Counted from the first letter of the stretch, positions 1 through 9,678 are shown. The stretch: 64,000 nucleotides of DNA from Thalassomonas viridans (GCF_000948985.2 NZ_CP059734.1:1154662-1218661); one strand, 5' to 3'. Notes: generated by a model from the sequence alone, not told the origin. Program-made: numbers and translations.

Positions 1-1
1 A

Positions 2-40
2 GGTTTATATGGTTATAAAACAGCAGGGGTGAAATCATGA
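2..40 (+). CDS. modA: C-terminal tail of ModA, molybdate-binding protein (partial)
   Basis: The first 40 bases hold an open frame ending in TGA at 38-40. Its last residues include Gly-Tyr-Lys shortly before the end, as ModA tails often do. The stop overlaps the modB ATG (37-39) in an ATGA arrangement, so the two would be translationally coupled. Only about 12 residues are in the window; the assignment rests mainly on position directly before modB and modC. Confidence 0.5.
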   Translation, partial: GLYGYKTAGVKS

Positions 41-732
41 GTTTTTCCGAAGCGGATATGGACGCCATTTACCTGACCTTACGTTTGGCGACAACCGTTA
101 CCCTGTTGTTGCTGGTTATCGGCACCCCTATCGCCTGGTGGCTGGCCCGTACCAAATCCTGGTGGAAGGGGCCTGTGGGCGCGGTTGTCGCCCTGCCCCT
201 GGTGTTGCCGCCAACGGTGTTGGGGTTTTATTTGTTGCTGGCAATGGGACCTGAGGGCGTTATCGGCCAGTTTACCCAGAGCCTGGGACTTGGCACTTTG
301 CCTTTTACGTTTTGGGGTCTGGTGGTGGGCTCGATATTCTATTCCATGCCCTTTGTGGTCCAGCCGATCCAAAATGCCATTGAAGCTGTCGGGGAACGTC
401 CGCTGGAAGCCGCAGCAACTCTTCGGGCCGGTCCCTGGGACAGTTTTTTTACCGTGGTACTGCCGCTGGCCAAACCCGGTTTTATTACCGCCGCCATTCT
501 CGGTTTTGCCCATACGGTGGGCGAATTCGGCGTGGTGCTGATGATAGGCGGCAATATTCCCGGTGAAACCCGGGTGGTGTCGGTACAAATTTACGATCAT
601 GTCGAAGCGCTCGAATATGCCCAGGCCCATGCCCTGGCCGCCGGTATGGTGATTTTTTCTTTTGTTGTGCTGCTGGGGCTTTACAGTTTTCAGCGTAAGC
701 AGGCGACTGCAGGCATGAAATACGGTGGCTGA
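37..732 (+). CDS. modB: Molybdate ABC transporter permease ModB
   Basis: This is the inner-membrane permease of the molybdate importer, which moves molybdate delivered by ModA with energy from ModC. The 231-aa protein has about five hydrophobic segments. The EAA-loop signature lies around residues 130-150 ([14 protein letters not shown]), followed by LP and the end of the loop, which contacts the ATPase. Length is normal for ModB. The start ATG overlaps the previous stop, and modC follows after two bases, so this is one operon. Confidence 0.93.
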   Translation: MSFSEADMDAIYLTLRLATTVTLLLLVIGTPIAWWLARTKSWWKGPVGAVVALPLVLPPTVLGFYLLLAMGPEGVIGQFTQSLGLGTLPFTFWGLVVGSIFYSMPFVVQPIQNAIEAVGERPLEAAATLRAGPWDSFFTVVLPLAKPGFITAAILGFAHTVGEFGVVLMIGGNIPGETRVVSVQIYDHVEALEYAQAHALAAGMVIFSFVVLLGLYSFQRKQATAGMKYGG

Positions 733-734
733 TT

Positions 735-1847
735 TTGACTGATACCTTAACCGACAATACAATCCATGCCCGTTTCCGGCTCAGTTACCCGGGAGACAAA
801 ACCGCGGCTTTTGCCCTGGATGTGGAGGCGGCCGTGCCGGGCAATGGCATTACCGCTATTTTTGGCCATTCGGGCTCGGGAAAAACCACCTTTTTGCGCT
901 GTGTAGCCGGGCTGGAAAAGCCGGAGTTGGGGGAGTTGCAGGTTAAAGGAGATATCTGGCAAAGCCGGTCTGTCTTTAAACCTACCCATAAACGCCCCTT
1001 AGGTTATGTGTTCCAGGAATCCAGCCTGTTCCCGCACCTGACGGCAAAAGCCAACCTGGATTACGCCATTAAACGCTCCGGCCTGCCCTTTTCTTCCCAG
1101 TTATATGAAAGGGTGCTAAGCGTTATGGGTATAAGCCAAGTATTGCCGCGTTATCCTGCCCAGCTTTCCGGCGGCGAGCGGCAGCGGGTGGCCATTGCCC
1201 GGGCTTTACTGATCCAGCCCAGCTTGCTGCTGATGGACGAACCCCTGGCATCCCTGGACAGTGCCCGTAAGCAGGAAATCCTGCCTTATCTCGAACGGCT
1301 AAGATCCGGTTTTGATATTCCGATTTTTTATGTGAGCCACTCTATCGATGAAGTCGCACATCTGGCGGATCATATCCTGGTGTTAGAGCAAGGCAGGCTG
1401 GCGGCACAGGGCAGCCTGACGGAAGTGTTTTCGCGCATCGATTTGCCGGTGCGTTTCGGTGAAGAAACCGGGGTGATCATCACAGGCCAGGTGGCCGAGC
1501 GGGATAGCCGTTGGCATCTGGTGCGAGTTGCCTTTGACGGTGGCGAGCTTTGGGTGCGCGACGGCGGCGATGCGCTGAAACAAAGCGTCAGGATCCGGGT
1601 GCTGGCCCGGGATGTCAGCCTGGCTCTGGCTTCGCATCAGGATACCAGCATAGTCAACCGGCTGGAGAGCGAAGTGGTGGAAATATCCCGGGATCAGGAT
1701 GAAGCCATGGCGTTGGTGCGGCTGCGGCTGAAATGCGGCAGTGAGTACCTGATCGCCAGGTTAACGCAAAAGTCCGTACACCAGCTGCAACTTCAGCCCG
1801 GTAAACGTGTCTGGGCGCAAATTAAATCTGTGGCTGTGGTGCGTTAG
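735..1847 (+). CDS. modC: Molybdate ABC transporter ATP-binding protein ModC
   Basis: This is the ATPase of the molybdate importer. The 370-aa protein starts with TTG two bases after modB. It has a Walker A (GHSGSGKTT, about residues 43-51), an ABC signature (LSGGERQR, about 144), a Walker B ([12 protein letters not shown], about 165) and a switch His in YVSHS. A C-terminal TOBE/Mop-like domain from about residue 290 is typical of ModC and can bind oxyanion. It is the last gene of modABC and is convergent with modE 17 bases downstream. Confidence 0.94.
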   Translation: MTDTLTDNTIHARFRLSYPGDKTAAFALDVEAAVPGNGITAIFGHSGSGKTTFLRCVAGLEKPELGELQVKGDIWQSRSVFKPTHKRPLGYVFQESSLFPHLTAKANLDYAIKRSGLPFSSQLYERVLSVMGISQVLPRYPAQLSGGERQRVAIARALLIQPSLLLMDEPLASLDSARKQEILPYLERLRSGFDIPIFYVSHSIDEVAHLADHILVLEQGRLAAQGSLTEVFSRIDLPVRFGEETGVIITGQVAERDSRWHLVRVAFDGGELWVRDGGDALKQSVRIRVLARDVSLALASHQDTSIVNRLESEVVEISRDQDEAMALVRLRLKCGSEYLIARLTQKSVHQLQLQPGKRVWAQIKSVAVVR

Positions 1848-1848
1848 C

Positions 1849-1869
1849 CCGGCGGATATGCCGGTTATT
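1849..1869. terminator. Possible shared terminator between modC and modE
   Basis: The 17-base gap between the convergent modC and modE holds a short CCGGC/GCCGG hairpin (1849-1853 and 1860-1864), followed on the + strand by TTATTCT inside the modE 3' end. The stem is short, so this is only suggestive. Confidence 0.3.
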
Positions 1870-2668
1870 CTGCCATCAGGATAACATTGGACGCCTTAAA
1901 AAATGCGCATACGTTGTCTCCCTGCTGTAACCCCATCTCCTTGCAGCTGCTGTGGGTGATAACGGCAGAGATTGATTTTCCCGCGCCAAGGTCAACTGTG
2001 ATATCGCTGTTAACCGCACCTTCACAGATGCGTGTTATGGTGCCGGTCAGCTGGTTGCGGGCACTGGTTTTTAAACCGGTTTCTTTGCTCAATAATACCC
2101 AGGAAGCTTTTACCAGGGCGATCACCTGGCTGCCGGTTTTAAGGTTTAGTTGTTGCAAGCTGTCGTTGGTGATGATCGCGGTAACGGTTTGCGACTCGCT
2201 AAGTTCAAGCACCACCTCGGCGTTGACAGCGCCGGGTATGATCCGGGTTATCTGGCCGCGAAACTGATTTCTGGCGCTGGTTTGCATATTGCCGCTCCTG
2301 ATAAAGTTAGCTACATCCTGAAGGGAGTGGAGTTTACTGCCCATACGTGCGATAAAGTTTTGATGCTCTTGTTGCATGGCATCAAAACCGTCGATAATTT
2401 TTTCCCCCAGCCGGGTGAGCTGGCTGCCGCCGCCTTTCGCCCCGCCGGCAACGCGGACCACCAGCGGCTGCTCTGACATATTGTTCATGGCATCGATGCG
2501 GTCCCAGGCGGTTTTATAACTGATCCCCGCCTGTTTTGCCGCCGCAGAAATGGAGCCGCAGTTTTTGATGGCGGTTAACAGTTCGATTTGCGCCATGGCA
2601 AATGCCTGTTTGTTATCGCTTAATAAAAACAGATCGCCTTTAAGCTCGGTATTTTTTTCTTGTGACAT
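1865..2668 (-). CDS. modE: Molybdate-responsive transcriptional regulator ModE
   Basis: ModE binds molybdate and in known bacteria represses modABC. The 267-aa protein has a LysR-like winged helix-turn-helix at about residues 20-90 (SISAAAKQAGISYKTAWDRID). Two tandem Mop/TOBE domains follow, each opening with TSARNQ (about 130-195 and 200-265). Length matches E. coli ModE (262 aa). It is convergent with modABC, an unusual arrangement because modE is more often divergent. No classic ModE palindrome was seen here; the modABC promoter lies outside the window. Confidence 0.93.
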   Translation of the reverse strand: MSQEKNTELKGDLFLLSDNKQAFAMAQIELLTAIKNCGSISAAAKQAGISYKTAWDRIDAMNNMSEQPLVVRVAGGAKGGGSQLTRLGEKIIDGFDAMQQEHQNFIARMGSKLHSLQDVANFIRSGNMQTSARNQFRGQITRIIPGAVNAEVVLELSESQTVTAIITNDSLQQLNLKTGSQVIALVKASWVLLSKETGLKTSARNQLTGTITRICEGAVNSDITVDLGAGKSISAVITHSSCKEMGLQQGDNVCAFFKASNVILMAE

Positions 2669-2933
2669 TAATTGTAAATTCCGTCCCGGAATGAGCCGTC
2701 AGATGCCTGCATTGTTATCAACTTGCCCGGCTTTTGCAATATATTCCAAACCCGTTGTTGCAAAGATCCTGTTTCTCAAAGATAAACATTAGGATACTAT
2801 CTGTAAAAATTTGTCGGATACCGGCAATAAAGCTAAACATTTCCTGTTTTGTCAGTGAATTACAGGCAAGGCAAAAGCACCATAATAGCTAAAATAGCAA
2901 ATATAGCTAAAACAACTAAAGGGGGGAGCGGCA

Positions 2934-3740
2934 TTGAAAAAAGGGCAAGTAAGCTGGATCACAGGAGCTTCATCCGGCATAGGCGAAGCTGTTGCGCAAT
3001 TGCTGGCAGCAGAGCAGCATAAATTAATTCTTTCCGCCCGTCGCCGGGATGAGCTGGAAAGGGTAAAGTCTTTATGTATACAGGCAGGCGCCAAAGCCGA
3101 AGATGTTTATGTGCTGGTGCTGGATATGACAGGCTTTGATGCCATGGAGCAAAAGGTCCAGGAGGCACACGGCCAGTTCGGCCGGATCGATTTCTTGTTT
3201 AACAATGCCGGTATTTCCCAAAGATCCCTGTGCGTGGATTCCGAACTGCACACCTACAGAAAACTGTTCGAGGTGGACGTGTTCGGGCAAATTGCCCTGA
3301 CCAAACTGGTGTTGCCCGTGATGCTGGAACAGGGCAGCGGCCATCTTTCGGTGACCGCCTCGGTGGCGGGAAAAATAGGCGTGCCGTACCGCACCGGTTA
3401 CTGCGCCGCCAAACACGCCATGATGGGATTTTTTGATGCCCTGCGGGCGGAGGTGGCCCGGGAAAATATCTATGTTTCCACCGTGACCCCGGGTTTTATC
3501 CGCACCAATATTTCCAATAAGGCGTTAAACGGCGACGGCTCTGAATTCGGCAAAATGGATCAGGATATTCAGACCGGCATGGACGTTCACCGGGCCGCGA
3601 GAAAAATAGTCAAGGGCTGGAAGAAAGGCAAAGCGGAAATTCCCGTGGGTAAAGGCGTGGAAATGCACGCTTTGTGGATCAAGCGCTTTTTCCCGAAACT
3701 GCTGCAAAAAATTGTCGCCCGCAAAGCCGCGCCGGTTTAA
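2934..3740 (+). CDS. SDR family NAD(P)-dependent oxidoreductase
   Basis: A classical short-chain dehydrogenase/reductase of 268 aa. It has the nucleotide-binding TGASSGIG (residues 10-17), the NNAG motif (90-93), catalytic Ser143 and Tyr156-x3-Lys160. The start is TTG, preceded by a strong GGGGGGAG Shine-Dalgarno at 2921-2928. The substrate cannot be read from sequence; the layout resembles DHRS7-like or short acyl-oxidoreductase subgroups. The upstream 265 bases, shared with modE, are AT-rich with repeated ATAGCTAAAA elements and no recognisable operator. Confidence 0.9.
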   Translation: MKKGQVSWITGASSGIGEAVAQLLAAEQHKLILSARRRDELERVKSLCIQAGAKAEDVYVLVLDMTGFDAMEQKVQEAHGQFGRIDFLFNNAGISQRSLCVDSELHTYRKLFEVDVFGQIALTKLVLPVMLEQGSGHLSVTASVAGKIGVPYRTGYCAAKHAMMGFFDALRAEVARENIYVSTVTPGFIRTNISNKALNGDGSEFGKMDQDIQTGMDVHRAARKIVKGWKKGKAEIPVGKGVEMHALWIKRFFPKLLQKIVARKAAPV

Positions 3741-3792
3741 AACCGGCCAAAGCTTTTTCCGGGAAGCTTGAACGGGAAGCTTTAACCGCAAC

Positions 3793-3826
3793 CTCAGCGG
3801 ACTAACTCAGCGAAGCGCCGCTGAGT
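3793..3826. repeat. Palindromic element in SDR-aldo-keto reductase gap
   Basis: CTCAGCGG at 3793-3800 and ACTCAGCG at 3805-3812 are both complementary to the single arm CGCCGCTGAGT at 3816-3826, giving two alternative hairpins. No T-run follows. It resembles a REP-like intergenic palindrome or a weak terminator for the SDR gene. The rest of 3741-3960 shows nothing else. Confidence 0.4.
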
Positions 3827-3960
3827 CTACCCGTAGCTGACGGTACAAGGAAGCGGGCTGACGTATGTTTTAAAGACACTCCCAGACGCATTTTCGCCTG
3901 CTGTTTGGCCGGTTTGGCATCTTCCCTGCTGCTATGCCTACAGCATCGCCCGGGCGGCGA

Positions 3961-5013
3961 TTAAAATGGCGCCGGATAGCGAGTTAATATCTGCTCAATA
4001 TCGTGAATAACGTCTGCTGATAACGGCGCTGTAAATGCGGCAATATTTTCTTCCAGCTGGGACATACGGGTAGCCCCGATAATGGTGGAAGTTACCCCCT
4101 GAACCTGATCCACCCAGCCCAGGGCTAAGGTTGCCGGGGAAATGCCATGTTTTTTTGCCAGTTCGACAAAAGCCGATACCGCTTCATTGGCTATGGACGT
4201 ATCCCTGAACAGGCCGTGACGCTGCATAAAGGTAAAACGTGTGCCGGCGGGACGGGCGCCGTTAAGGTATTTGCCCGTTAACAAACCGGTCGCCAGCGGA
4301 GACCAGGGAAGGTAAGCTACCTCTTCATGTATGCAGTTTTCCATTAAATACGGCCAGTCTTTATGGTGCAACAGGCTAAATTCATTTTGCACTGAAACCA
4401 TACGCGGCAAATTGTGCTCTTTGCTCAGTTGCAGGTATTGGTTCAGTCCCCAGGGGCTATCGTCGGACAATCCGCAATAACGGATTTTTCCCGCCTTGAT
4501 GCAGGCATCTAACCCCTGCAGAATATCCAGCATGCTGTTGCGCTGTGCTTCGGCGTCAAATTCGCGGTAGTTTACCTGGTTAGGCCAATGTTTGCCGAAA
4601 TGCGGTGTCGGGTAGTTTGGCCAGTGCAGCTGGTACAAGTCGATATAATCGGTTTGCAGGCGTTTTAATGACGCCTCAACCGCAGCAATAACCGCCTGCG
4701 ACGTTATCGGTTTGCCCTCCCTGATATAGGACAAGCCGGGACCGGCAATTTTTGACGCCAGGATCATATCCTGGCGTTTATCCGGATTGGCTTTGATCCA
4801 ATTGCCGATATAAGTTTCCGTTTTGCCGTAGGTTTCCTTTTTCGGAGGGATGGCATACATTTCCGCGGTATCGACAAAGTTTATTCCCTGGGCCAGGGCA
4901 TAGTCGAGTTGTTGGTTGGCATCCTCCTGGCTGTTTTGTACTCCCCAGGTCATAGTGCCCAGACAAATGCGGGAGACTTTTAACGGGCTGGCGCCTAATT
5001 GAACGTATTTCAT
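3961..5013 (-). CDS. tas: Tas-like NADP(H)-dependent aldo-keto reductase
   Basis: An aldo-keto reductase of 350 aa, close in length and pattern to E. coli Tas (346 aa). The AKR tetrad is visible: Asp48, Tyr53, Lys88 and His130, with GTMTWG near residue 19 and the SxLKRLQTDYIDLYQLHWP stretch around 115-131. The C-terminal part carries the cofactor-binding GATR region. It is a monocistronic minus-strand gene, divergent from the ABC exporter across 262 bases. The physiological substrate is not established for this family. Confidence 0.85.
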   Translation of the reverse strand: MKYVQLGASPLKVSRICLGTMTWGVQNSQEDANQQLDYALAQGINFVDTAEMYAIPPKKETYGKTETYIGNWIKANPDKRQDMILASKIAGPGLSYIREGKPITSQAVIAAVEASLKRLQTDYIDLYQLHWPNYPTPHFGKHWPNQVNYREFDAEAQRNSMLDILQGLDACIKAGKIRYCGLSDDSPWGLNQYLQLSKEHNLPRMVSVQNEFSLLHHKDWPYLMENCIHEEVAYLPWSPLATGLLTGKYLNGARPAGTRFTFMQRHGLFRDTSIANEAVSAFVELAKKHGISPATLALGWVDQVQGVTSTIIGATRMSQLEENIAAFTAPLSADVIHDIEQILTRYPAPF

Positions 5014-5275
5014 AAAACTCCTGAATTCAAGTGGTTATCTTTAATCCGGCAAAACAGTGCTACCGGGTAAATGGTGATTATTGCTTAAGAATATAAGCTA
5101 GCCTGGCTGTTAAGAAAACCACAGACTTAATTATCCCGGTAATATTTATGGTTACATTTTCCCGGCAAGAAAGGCTACTTTGCCGGAGAATAAGAGCGTA
5201 AACTGGGAGTTGAGCCTTTGTCTCAACCACAAGCAGCAGTATTAACGGCCCCGGGGGCGAAAAACAAGGAAAAAT

Positions 5276-7084
5276 ATGCAGCCAGACACCCATGCGACAT
5301 TGCCGGCTACCGGCATTTCTCCTGCGAAAAAAACCACCAAAAAACTAACTATCTTGCTCGAACTTGTTCAGTTTGTCCGCCCATACAAAATGCGTGTTTT
5401 TGCCGCCCTGGCGGCGCTGATTTTTACTGCCGCCATCATGTTATCTGTCGGTCAGGGGGTGAGGATGCTGATAGATCAGGGATTTGCCCAGCAATCCCTG
5501 GAGCAGCTTCAAAGTGGGGTTATGTTTATGCTGGCGGTGATCGCCCTGATAGCCGGGGGAACTTTTGCCCGCTTTTATCTGATGTCCTGGCTGGGGGAGC
5601 GGGTCAGCGCCGACATCCGCTTAGCGGTGTTTAACCATGTAGTTACCCTGCATCCGAGCTATTTTGAAACCAGCGGCAGCGGCGACATTATGTCGCGCAT
5701 CACCACAGACACTACCTTGTTGCAGAGCATTGTCGGTTCTTCCTTTTCCATGGCCCTGCGCAGTTTTCTGATGCTTTTGGGTGGCCTGATGATGTTGTTT
5801 GCCACTAACATTAAATTAACCCTGATAGTGTTGATTTCAGTGCCTTTTATCCTGGTGCCCATCCTGTTTTACGGGCGCAAAGTCAGAACCTTGTCGAGAA
5901 AAAGCCAGGATTCCATGGCGGATGTCGGCAGCTATGCCGGTGAAGCAATAGAGCATATCAAAACGGTGCAAAGCTATACCCGGGAGCCGGAAGAAAAAGC
6001 CTCTTTTTATGGCGAAGTTGAAAAATCCTTTAACATCGGCCGGCGCCGGATCCAGCAAAGGGCGACCTTAATTGCCGGGGTGATAGTGATCGTGTTCGGC
6101 GCCATTACCGGCATGTTGTGGGTGGGCGGCAGCGATGTAATTTCAGGTAAAATCAGCGGCGGCGATCTCGGCGCTTTTGTGTTTTATGCCATTTTAGTGG
6201 CATCGTCCCTGGCGACCATTTCCGAGGTACTGGGGGAGCTGCAACGTGCGGCGGGGGCGACGGAAAGGCTGGTTGAGATTTTGCAGGTTGAAAGCCATAT
6301 CTTGCCTCCGGTTGAAAATGCCGTCCCGGCAGCCAGCCTGCCGGCGGAAATCCAGTTTGATAATGTCACCTTTAATTATCCGTCCCGGCCGGATCTTCCG
6401 GCGACAGACAAACTGACGCTTTGCGCTGAACAGGGGAAAGTGCTGGCCCTGGTGGGACCTTCCGGTGCGGGGAAAAGCACCTTGTTTGAATTGCTGCAGC
6501 GTTTTTACGATCCCCAGTCTGGCAGCATCATCCTGGGGGGCACGGATATCCGCCGCCTGGATCCAAAAGACCTGCGCCAACAAATGGCCCTGGTGCCGCA
6601 ACAACCGGCGCTTTTTAGTAGTGATGTTTTTCACAATATCCGTTATGGCAAACCGAATGCCAGTGACGAAGAAGTGATTGCCGCGGCAAAAAAAGCCCAT
6701 GCCCATGAATTTATCGTCACCCTGCCGGAAGGTTACAACAGCTTTTTGGGAGCAAAAGGCGTCAGGCTGTCCGGCGGTCAGCGCCAGCGCATCGCCATTG
6801 CCCGGGCAATATTAAAAGACCCGCATATTCTTTTGCTGGACGAAGCCACCAGTGCCCTGGACAGTGAAAGCGAGCACTATGTGCAGCAAGCGCTGGAAGA
6901 GCTGATGCGTGGCCGTACTACCTTGATTATCGCCCACAGGTTGTCCACCATTTTGCATGCCGACCAAATCGCGGTACTGGATCAGGGAAAACTGGTCGAA
7001 CTGGGGGATCACCAGTCGCTGATGGCAAATTGCGAGCTTTATCAACGCCTGGTGGCCTTACAGTTTAAGCACCTGCAAGCCTGA
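5276..7084 (+). CDS. Fused ABC exporter (transmembrane plus ATPase domain)
   Basis: A homodimer-type ABC exporter half-molecule of 602 aa. The N-terminal type-1 exporter membrane domain has six segments (about residues 35-330). The C-terminal ATPase has Walker A GPSGAGKST (about 394), LSGGQRQR (about 498), Walker B with DEATSALD (about 520-530) and the His switch IIAHRLS. It resembles MsbA/LmrA-like multidrug or lipid exporters; the substrate is unknown. The ATG is preceded by AAGGAAAA. It stands alone, with a hairpin after the stop. Confidence 0.9.
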   Translation: MQPDTHATLPATGISPAKKTTKKLTILLELVQFVRPYKMRVFAALAALIFTAAIMLSVGQGVRMLIDQGFAQQSLEQLQSGVMFMLAVIALIAGGTFARFYLMSWLGERVSADIRLAVFNHVVTLHPSYFETSGSGDIMSRITTDTTLLQSIVGSSFSMALRSFLMLLGGLMMLFATNIKLTLIVLISVPFILVPILFYGRKVRTLSRKSQDSMADVGSYAGEAIEHIKTVQSYTREPEEKASFYGEVEKSFNIGRRRIQQRATLIAGVIVIVFGAITGMLWVGGSDVISGKISGGDLGAFVFYAILVASSLATISEVLGELQRAAGATERLVEILQVESHILPPVENAVPAASLPAEIQFDNVTFNYPSRPDLPATDKLTLCAEQGKVLALVGPSGAGKSTLFELLQRFYDPQSGSIILGGTDIRRLDPKDLRQQMALVPQQPALFSSDVFHNIRYGKPNASDEEVIAAAKKAHAHEFIVTLPEGYNSFLGAKGVRLSGGQRQRIAIARAILKDPHILLLDEATSALDSESEHYVQQALEELMRGRTTLIIAHRLSTILHADQIAVLDQGKLVELGDHQSLMANCELYQRLVALQFKHLQA

Positions 7085-7099
7085 TTACCTCAAGGGGAT

Positions 7100-7133
7100 A
7101 AAAAAGCCGGTCAGGAAAAAGTTGCTGACCGGC
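7100..7133. terminator. Hairpin after ABC exporter gene
   Basis: A nine-base perfect stem GCCGGTCAG/CTGACCGGC (7106-7114 and 7125-7133) lies 16 bases past the stop. Its A-run precedes the stem on the + strand, so the U-tract would belong to a minus-strand transcript, although both neighbours read +. It probably still ends the exporter transcript. Confidence 0.5.
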
Positions 7134-7284
7134 TCTGTGCTGATAACGTCTTGCCCTGCCCCGTTAATCTCCCGCTAATCCCCTGTGCCGATGCCATTTT
7201 CCAGTTTGGCTATCGTAAAAAATCTTCACTATAATTTCTTACCATTCAAGGCTGTTTATACCTGTTCAAATTAGGGAGAACACC

Positions 7285-7902
7285 ATGTCATATCGTTTGC
7301 AAGGCAGTCTGCTCGAAGTTTGTACCTGTAAAGTTCTTTGCCCGTGCTGGGTGGGAGAAGATCCCGATTTTGTCGATTGTAAGTCCGCCATGGCCTGGAA
7401 CTTTCAAGAGGGCCAGATCGACGGCGTCGATGTCAAAGGTCTCACCATAGGCTTAGCCGTTTTTATCCCGGGCAATGTGCTTGACGGCAACTGGCGGGTA
7501 ACTATGTTTATTGATGAAAAGGCAACGGACGAGCAAGCCGAAGCTATCCAGGCGGTTTATTCCGGCGCCAAAGGCGGACCGGTCAAGGAGCTGGTGCAGC
7601 TGGTGGGTGAAGTGACCTCGGTGGAGCGGGCGCCTATTCTGTTCAAGGTTAACGAAGGTAAAGGCACCTTAAGGATAGCCGATGTCGCCTATGCCGAGCT
7701 TGAACCCTACCGCAGTGCGACGGGGGAAGTTACCACCTTGTCCAACAGCATTTTCTCTACCGTGCCCGGGGCTCCCGCTTATGTCGGCAAGGCAAGCAAG
7801 TTTACTTTGAAAAGCGAACCGCTCAATGTGGATCTGGATATCGAAGGCTTTAACTCCATTCAGAGCGACTTTTTATTCGAGCACACATGCGATGACGCTT
7901 AA
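7285..7902 (+). CDS. DUF1326 domain protein
   Basis: A cytoplasmic protein of 205 aa matching DUF1326: it opens with the GSLLEVCTCKVLCPCWVGEDPD pattern, so Cys residues cluster near residues 13-20 and could bind metal. The family has no established function, but it is commonly paired with DUF2182 membrane proteins, as here. The start ATG follows GGGAGAA. The stop lies inside or just before the start region of the next gene, so the pair is likely co-translated. Confidence 0.85.
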   Translation: MSYRLQGSLLEVCTCKVLCPCWVGEDPDFVDCKSAMAWNFQEGQIDGVDVKGLTIGLAVFIPGNVLDGNWRVTMFIDEKATDEQAEAIQAVYSGAKGGPVKELVQLVGEVTSVERAPILFKVNEGKGTLRIADVAYAELEPYRSATGEVTTLSNSIFSTVPGAPAYVGKASKFTLKSEPLNVDLDIEGFNSIQSDFLFEHTCDDA

Positions 7903-7992
7903 GCTCATCCCTTTGCCGGGGGCGGCATTATCAACGAAGTAAATGTACGCCCGTCCCAAGGACTGCTGACGCTTGTACTCGGCAGCATAGTC

Positions 7993-8706
7993 GTGCTGGC
8001 CTGGGTAATCTTGTGGTACCTGGAGCAGTCCCCTTACGCTTCGCTGTTTCACCAGCACGGCAGCAGCAGCGGACATGCGCACCATCACCGGTTACCGGCC
8101 TGGCTTTCGTCTATGACTTTCCTGGCAGGCTGGCTGTTAATGACAATCGCCATGATGCTGCCGACAACAGTGCCGCTGGTAAACCTTTTTCGCCGTATGC
8201 TGGCTTCCCGTCAGCAAAAAGCTTATTTACTGTTATTGCTGCTGACGGGTTACCTGCTTGCCTGGCTTAGTTTTGGCCTGGTGGCACTGGCGCTTACCCG
8301 GGGTATGGAACAACTGGCTGCCGGCAGGCAAATGCTGCAAACCTGGATTTTCAGTGCCGGGCTCTTTTTCCTGGCCGGGGCGTTTCAGTTTTCAAAAATA
8401 AAATATGCCTGCCTGGACATGTGCCGCACGCCCCTGGGCTTTCTGATGAGTCACTGGCACGGCAGAAATGACCGGCGTGAAGCCTTTAATATCGGCTGGC
8501 GTCATGGCCTGTTTTGTATCGGCTGCTGTTGGGCGCTGATGTTGCTGATGTTTGCCGTCTCCTCGGCCAATCTCAGCTGGATGTTAGTACTGGCGTTTAT
8601 TATGGCAATAGAAAAAAATGCCTCCTGGGGACGGAAACTGGGGCGGCCGTTGGGGGTTGCGCTTATCATTGCCGCTGTCGGTATCTGTTTATATCATTTG
8701 TCTTAG
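7993..8706 (+). CDS. DUF2182 membrane protein, N-terminus possibly frameshifted
   Basis: An integral membrane protein with about six to seven hydrophobic segments, an N-terminal His-rich loop (HQHG...HAHHH) and DUF2182 features (AWLLMTIAMMLPTTVPL, and a Cys-Cys-Trp in a GCCWALMLLMF segment). The longest clean frame starts at GTG 7993, but the first membrane helix clearly begins upstream, at about 7963, in the same frame with no start codon. An ATG at 7892 that overlaps the DUF1326 stop would fit if the GGGGG run near 7918 carries an indel. DUF1326 and DUF2182 proteins are usually neighbours. Confidence 0.8.
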   Translation: MLAWVILWYLEQSPYASLFHQHGSSSGHAHHHRLPAWLSSMTFLAGWLLMTIAMMLPTTVPLVNLFRRMLASRQQKAYLLLLLLTGYLLAWLSFGLVALALTRGMEQLAAGRQMLQTWIFSAGLFFLAGAFQFSKIKYACLDMCRTPLGFLMSHWHGRNDRREAFNIGWRHGLFCIGCCWALMLLMFAVSSANLSWMLVLAFIMAIEKNASWGRKLGRPLGVALIIAAVGICLYHLS

Positions 8707-8793
8707 GCAGGCTTTTAAATTTCCTTAATAATAAATAATTAAGCGAAGGCCGTTATCTTGCTATTCTGTGCACGGATGAAAGCAGACTACCCT

Positions 8794-9678
8794 ATGATGA
8801 AACAAAAAACTGTTAAGACACTTGCCTGCACCGCTTTTGCGTTGCTTGCCTTTGCCGGCAATTCCGTTTTGTGCCGCCTGGCGCTGGCAGACGGCGCCAT
8901 AGATGCCGCCAGCTTTACCGCTATCCGTTTGTTCTCCGGCATTATTATGCTGGGGGTTATATTGCTGGCAACCACAGACTGGCGCGCGCCGGCTGCCAAA
9001 GGCAGTTGGCCGGCTTCCTTTATGTTATTCCTTTATGCGGTTACTTTTTCATATGCCTATATTTCCCTGGATACTGGCACCGGTGCCCTGATTCTGTTCG
9101 GCTCGGTGCAACTGACCATGATTCTGGCCAGCCTGTTATCGGGAAAAAGCCTCCACGGCACAGAGTGGCTGGGAACCCTGATGGCATTTTCGGGGTTTGT
9201 TTATTTGGTGCAACCCGGGGTGACTGCCCCTTCTGTGACCGGTTTTGTGCTTATGGCCGTTGCTGGTATAGCCTGGGGGATTTATACCCTTAAGGGCCGG
9301 GGAACCAGGCATCCCCTTTGTGATACCAGTTATAACTTTTTACGTACTTTGCCTTTTGTGTTGCTGCTGATGATCCCGGCTATTGCCGACGGTTACTTGT
9401 CCCGCACCGGGGTTTTACTGGCGGTTTTATCCGGCGCCATAACCTCGGGTATAGGTTATGCCATCTGGTATATCGCGCTCAGGGGGCTTAGTGTGATACA
9501 GGCTGCCGTGGTGCAACTGCTGGTGCCTGTGCTTGCCGCTTTAGGCGGGGTGATCTTTGCCCGTGAACAAATTTCACTGCAGCTGGTGCTGTCGTCACTT
9601 TTAGTGCTTGGCGGTATCTTGCTTGTGGTCATGGGCCGTCATTATGCCAATGGGCTTGGCCCCAAGAAAACTTCGTGA
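8794..9678 (+). CDS. EamA/DMT family transporter
   Basis: A ten-helix inner-membrane protein of the drug/metabolite transporter superfamily, with two EamA repeats (about residues 10-130 and 145-285 of the protein). I prefer the start ATG at 8794 (Met-Met-Lys-Gln-Lys), after GAAAG, over the TTG at 8758, because the first helix follows directly. Substrates in this family range from amino acids to metabolites and cannot be inferred. It is a single gene with no convincing terminator behind it. Confidence 0.85.
   Translation: MMKQKTVKTLACTAFALLAFAGNSVLCRLALADGAIDAASFTAIRLFSGIIMLGVILLATTDWRAPAAKGSWPASFMLFLYAVTFSYAYISLDTGTGALILFGSVQLTMILASLLSGKSLHGTEWLGTLMAFSGFVYLVQPGVTAPSVTGFVLMAVAGIAWGIYTLKGRGTRHPLCDTSYNFLRTLPFVLLLMIPAIADGYLSRTGVLLAVLSGAITSGIGYAIWYIALRGLSVIQAAVVQLLVPVLAALGGVIFAREQISLQLVLSSLLVLGGILLVVMGRHYANGLGPKKTS

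Noticed and set aside
2669..2933. ModE operator between modE and SDR
   Set aside because: No match to the known palindrome of ModE sites was found; the ATAGCTAAAA repeats do not fit it.
5078..5293. Minus-strand 71-aa frame between the aldo-keto reductase and the ABC exporter
   Set aside because: It overlaps the start of the exporter gene, has no ribosome site and no conserved motif; hydrophobic stretches come from AT-rich DNA.
7100..7133. Idea that the exporter hairpin terminates a hidden minus-strand gene
   Set aside because: The A-run would suit a minus-strand transcript, but the DNA to its right is a clean + strand gene with no minus frame of value.
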